A stretch of 41,394 bases of DNA from an uncultured Akkermansia sp. GTDB taxonomy: Bacteria > Verrucomicrobiota > Verrucomicrobiia > Verrucomicrobiales > Akkermansiaceae. The translations under genes and the position numbers were made by a program. The stretch covers positions 1-41,394 of the forward strand of contig CAJGDB010000007.1 in the NCBI GenBank assembly GCA_904502165.1, written 5' to 3'. Each line of letters begins with the position of its first letter. The first letter of the stretch is position 1. This document shows, in pieces, positions 40,551 through 41,394 of this stretch. Under the pieces are notes generated by a model. It was given only the letters and a program-made list of their open reading frames with translations, searched no databases and was not told where the DNA came from.

Positions 40551-40964
40551 ATGGACAACAAAGACCTTTCCCTGCTCGGTAAGCACACCGAATTCTTCCG
40601 CTCCCCGGAGGACGCCAAACTCGAAGCATTCCCGAACCGCAGCCCGCAGCGCCGCTACGTGGTAACGCTCGATACGCACGAATTCTCCTCCCTCTGCCCG
40701 GTGACAGGCCAGCCGGACAGCTGCCACCTCACCATCACATACTGCCCGGCAGAAAAAGTAGTGGAAACCAAGAGTCTCAAGTACTACCTTGTCTCCTTCC
40801 GCAATTACGCCGCGTTCAACGAACAGGTGGTGAACCGCATTCTGGATGACCTCGTGGCCGCTGTCGACCCCGCATGGATGAAAGTCACCGGCCGCTTCGG
40901 CGCACGGGGCGGCATCCAGCTTACCTGCGAGGCTGAGCACAATCCCGAGAACCGCCCTGCATGA
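40551..40964 (+). CDS. queF: NADPH-dependent 7-cyano-7-deazaguanine reductase (unimodular)
   Basis: 137 residues; reduces preQ0 nitrile to preQ1 amine in queuosine synthesis. The thioimide-forming Cys49 and general acid Asp56 lie in EFSSLCPVTGQPD. 'VVETKSLKYYLVSFRNYAAFNE' is the QueF motif (usual E(S/T)KSLK). This short form is the T-fold, unimodular type seen in Bacillus, not the duplicated E. coli type. Start 4 bases after cysS; the stop overlaps queC as ATGA, so the two deazaguanine enzymes are translationally coupled. Confidence 0.95.
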   Translation: MDNKDLSLLGKHTEFFRSPEDAKLEAFPNRSPQRRYVVTLDTHEFSSLCPVTGQPDSCHLTITYCPAEKVVETKSLKYYLVSFRNYAAFNEQVVNRILDDLVAAVDPAWMKVTGRFGARGGIQLTCEAEHNPENRPA

Positions 40965-41394
40965 GAGTAGCTGTTCTTCTCTCCGGCGGGCTGGATTCCA
41001 CCACCGCCCTGCACTGGGCTCTGCGCCACCACCAGGTCGTCTGCGCCCTTTCCTTTGACTACGGCAGCAACCACGCTGCCCGTGAGCTTGCCTGTGCCCG
41101 CTGGCAGGCCGAGCAAGCCGGCGTGCCGTACCACGAAATTGACATCCGCACCATCTCCGCCCACCTCGAAAGCGCCCTGCTCAGCGGTGCAGACGCTATC
41201 CCCACCGCCGACTACGCCGAGGAGAACCTCAAGCAGACCGTCGTTCCTTTCCGCAACGGCATTTTCCTGGCCATCGCTGCAGGCATTGCCGAAAGCAAAG
41301 GCGCAGAAGGCCTTGTTATCGCCGCCCATGGTGGTGACCACGCCCTCTACCCCGACTGCCGTGAGGATTTCATGGCCGCCATGTCAGCCGCCAT
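40961..41394 (+). CDS. queC: 7-cyano-7-deazaguanine synthase (partial)
   Basis: The first 144 codons of an ATP-dependent ligase that converts CDG to preQ0; the frame runs off the right edge. The PP-loop AVLLSGGLDSTTALHWAL is at the N-terminus, followed by ALSFDYGSNHAARELACA and 'VVPFRNGIFLAIAAGIAESKGAEGLVIAAHGGDHALYPDC', which are QueC-specific (given in part). The zinc-binding CxxC region expected near residue 190-210 lies outside the window. Coupled to queF by a four-base overlap. Confidence 0.95.
   Translation, partial: MRVAVLLSGGLDSTTALHWALRHHQVVCALSFDYGSNHAARELACARWQAEQAGVPYHEIDIRTISAHLESALLSGADAIPTADYAEENLKQTVVPFRNGIFLAIAAGIAESKGAEGLVIAAHGGDHALYPDCREDFMAAMSAA

Overview
The window looks like chromosomal DNA of a gut-type Verrucomicrobiota bacterium, most likely Akkermansia or a close relative. 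That is inference from gene content (a small GH20 hexosaminidase lipoprotein, KDO synthesis, a GldA/F/G-like ABC exporter next to a DUF4340 protein), from sparse Shine-Dalgarno sequences and from moderately high GC; no rRNA marker is present. I see no tRNA, rRNA, CRISPR array, insertion sequence or prophage. Coding density is high and no gene-free stretch exceeds 300 bases; the longest gaps (10091-10273, 19403-19629, 24435-24610) hold promoters, a palindrome or terminators.

Layout. 1-10090 (minus) is one long eight-gene operon: GldA-like ATPase, permease, GldG-like protein, DUF4340 protein, prmA, tsaB, a cysteine-cluster protein, and a large ABC transporter that runs off the left edge. 10274-12484 (plus) is osmC, a small membrane protein, a Pro/Ala-rich lipoprotein and tlyA. 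12496-15320 (minus) is an amidase lipoprotein followed by recG. 15457-17142 (minus) is a fused ribose-5-phosphate isomerase B / serine hydroxymethyltransferase. Then come an orphan tyrosine recombinase, fabH, an FMN-less CysJ-like reductase, a 2-Cys peroxiredoxin, a NagX/DUF5009 membrane protein, tag, an aspartate-type aminotransferase, a BASS-family transporter and argH.

27236-29491 is the oddest stretch: a full-length homologue of glutamine-dependent NAD synthetase that has lost both sets of catalytic motifs, an AP2-like small protein behind a hairpin, and a periplasmic protein converging with a 44-base overlap. 29623-31157 is kdsB-uppS (envelope precursors). 31188-34356 (minus) is the coupled ilvA-maf-GH20 operon. 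34497-39053 is a three-gene lineage-specific envelope locus: an ankyrin lipoprotein, a secreted diverged paralogue and a membrane-anchored protein. 39131-41394 is cysS-queF-queC, cut at the right edge.

A signal that runs across the window: at ten operon heads a sigma70-type promoter (TTGnnn, 16-18 bases, TAnnnT-like) ends only 6-11 bases before the start codon, which predicts leaderless or nearly leaderless mRNAs. About seven other heads have ordinary 17-66 base intervals. Clear Shine-Dalgarno sequences appear at only a few internal genes (before 2672 and 36373). These promoter positions were also used to choose several start codons. All calls are by eye from motifs; no database search was run.
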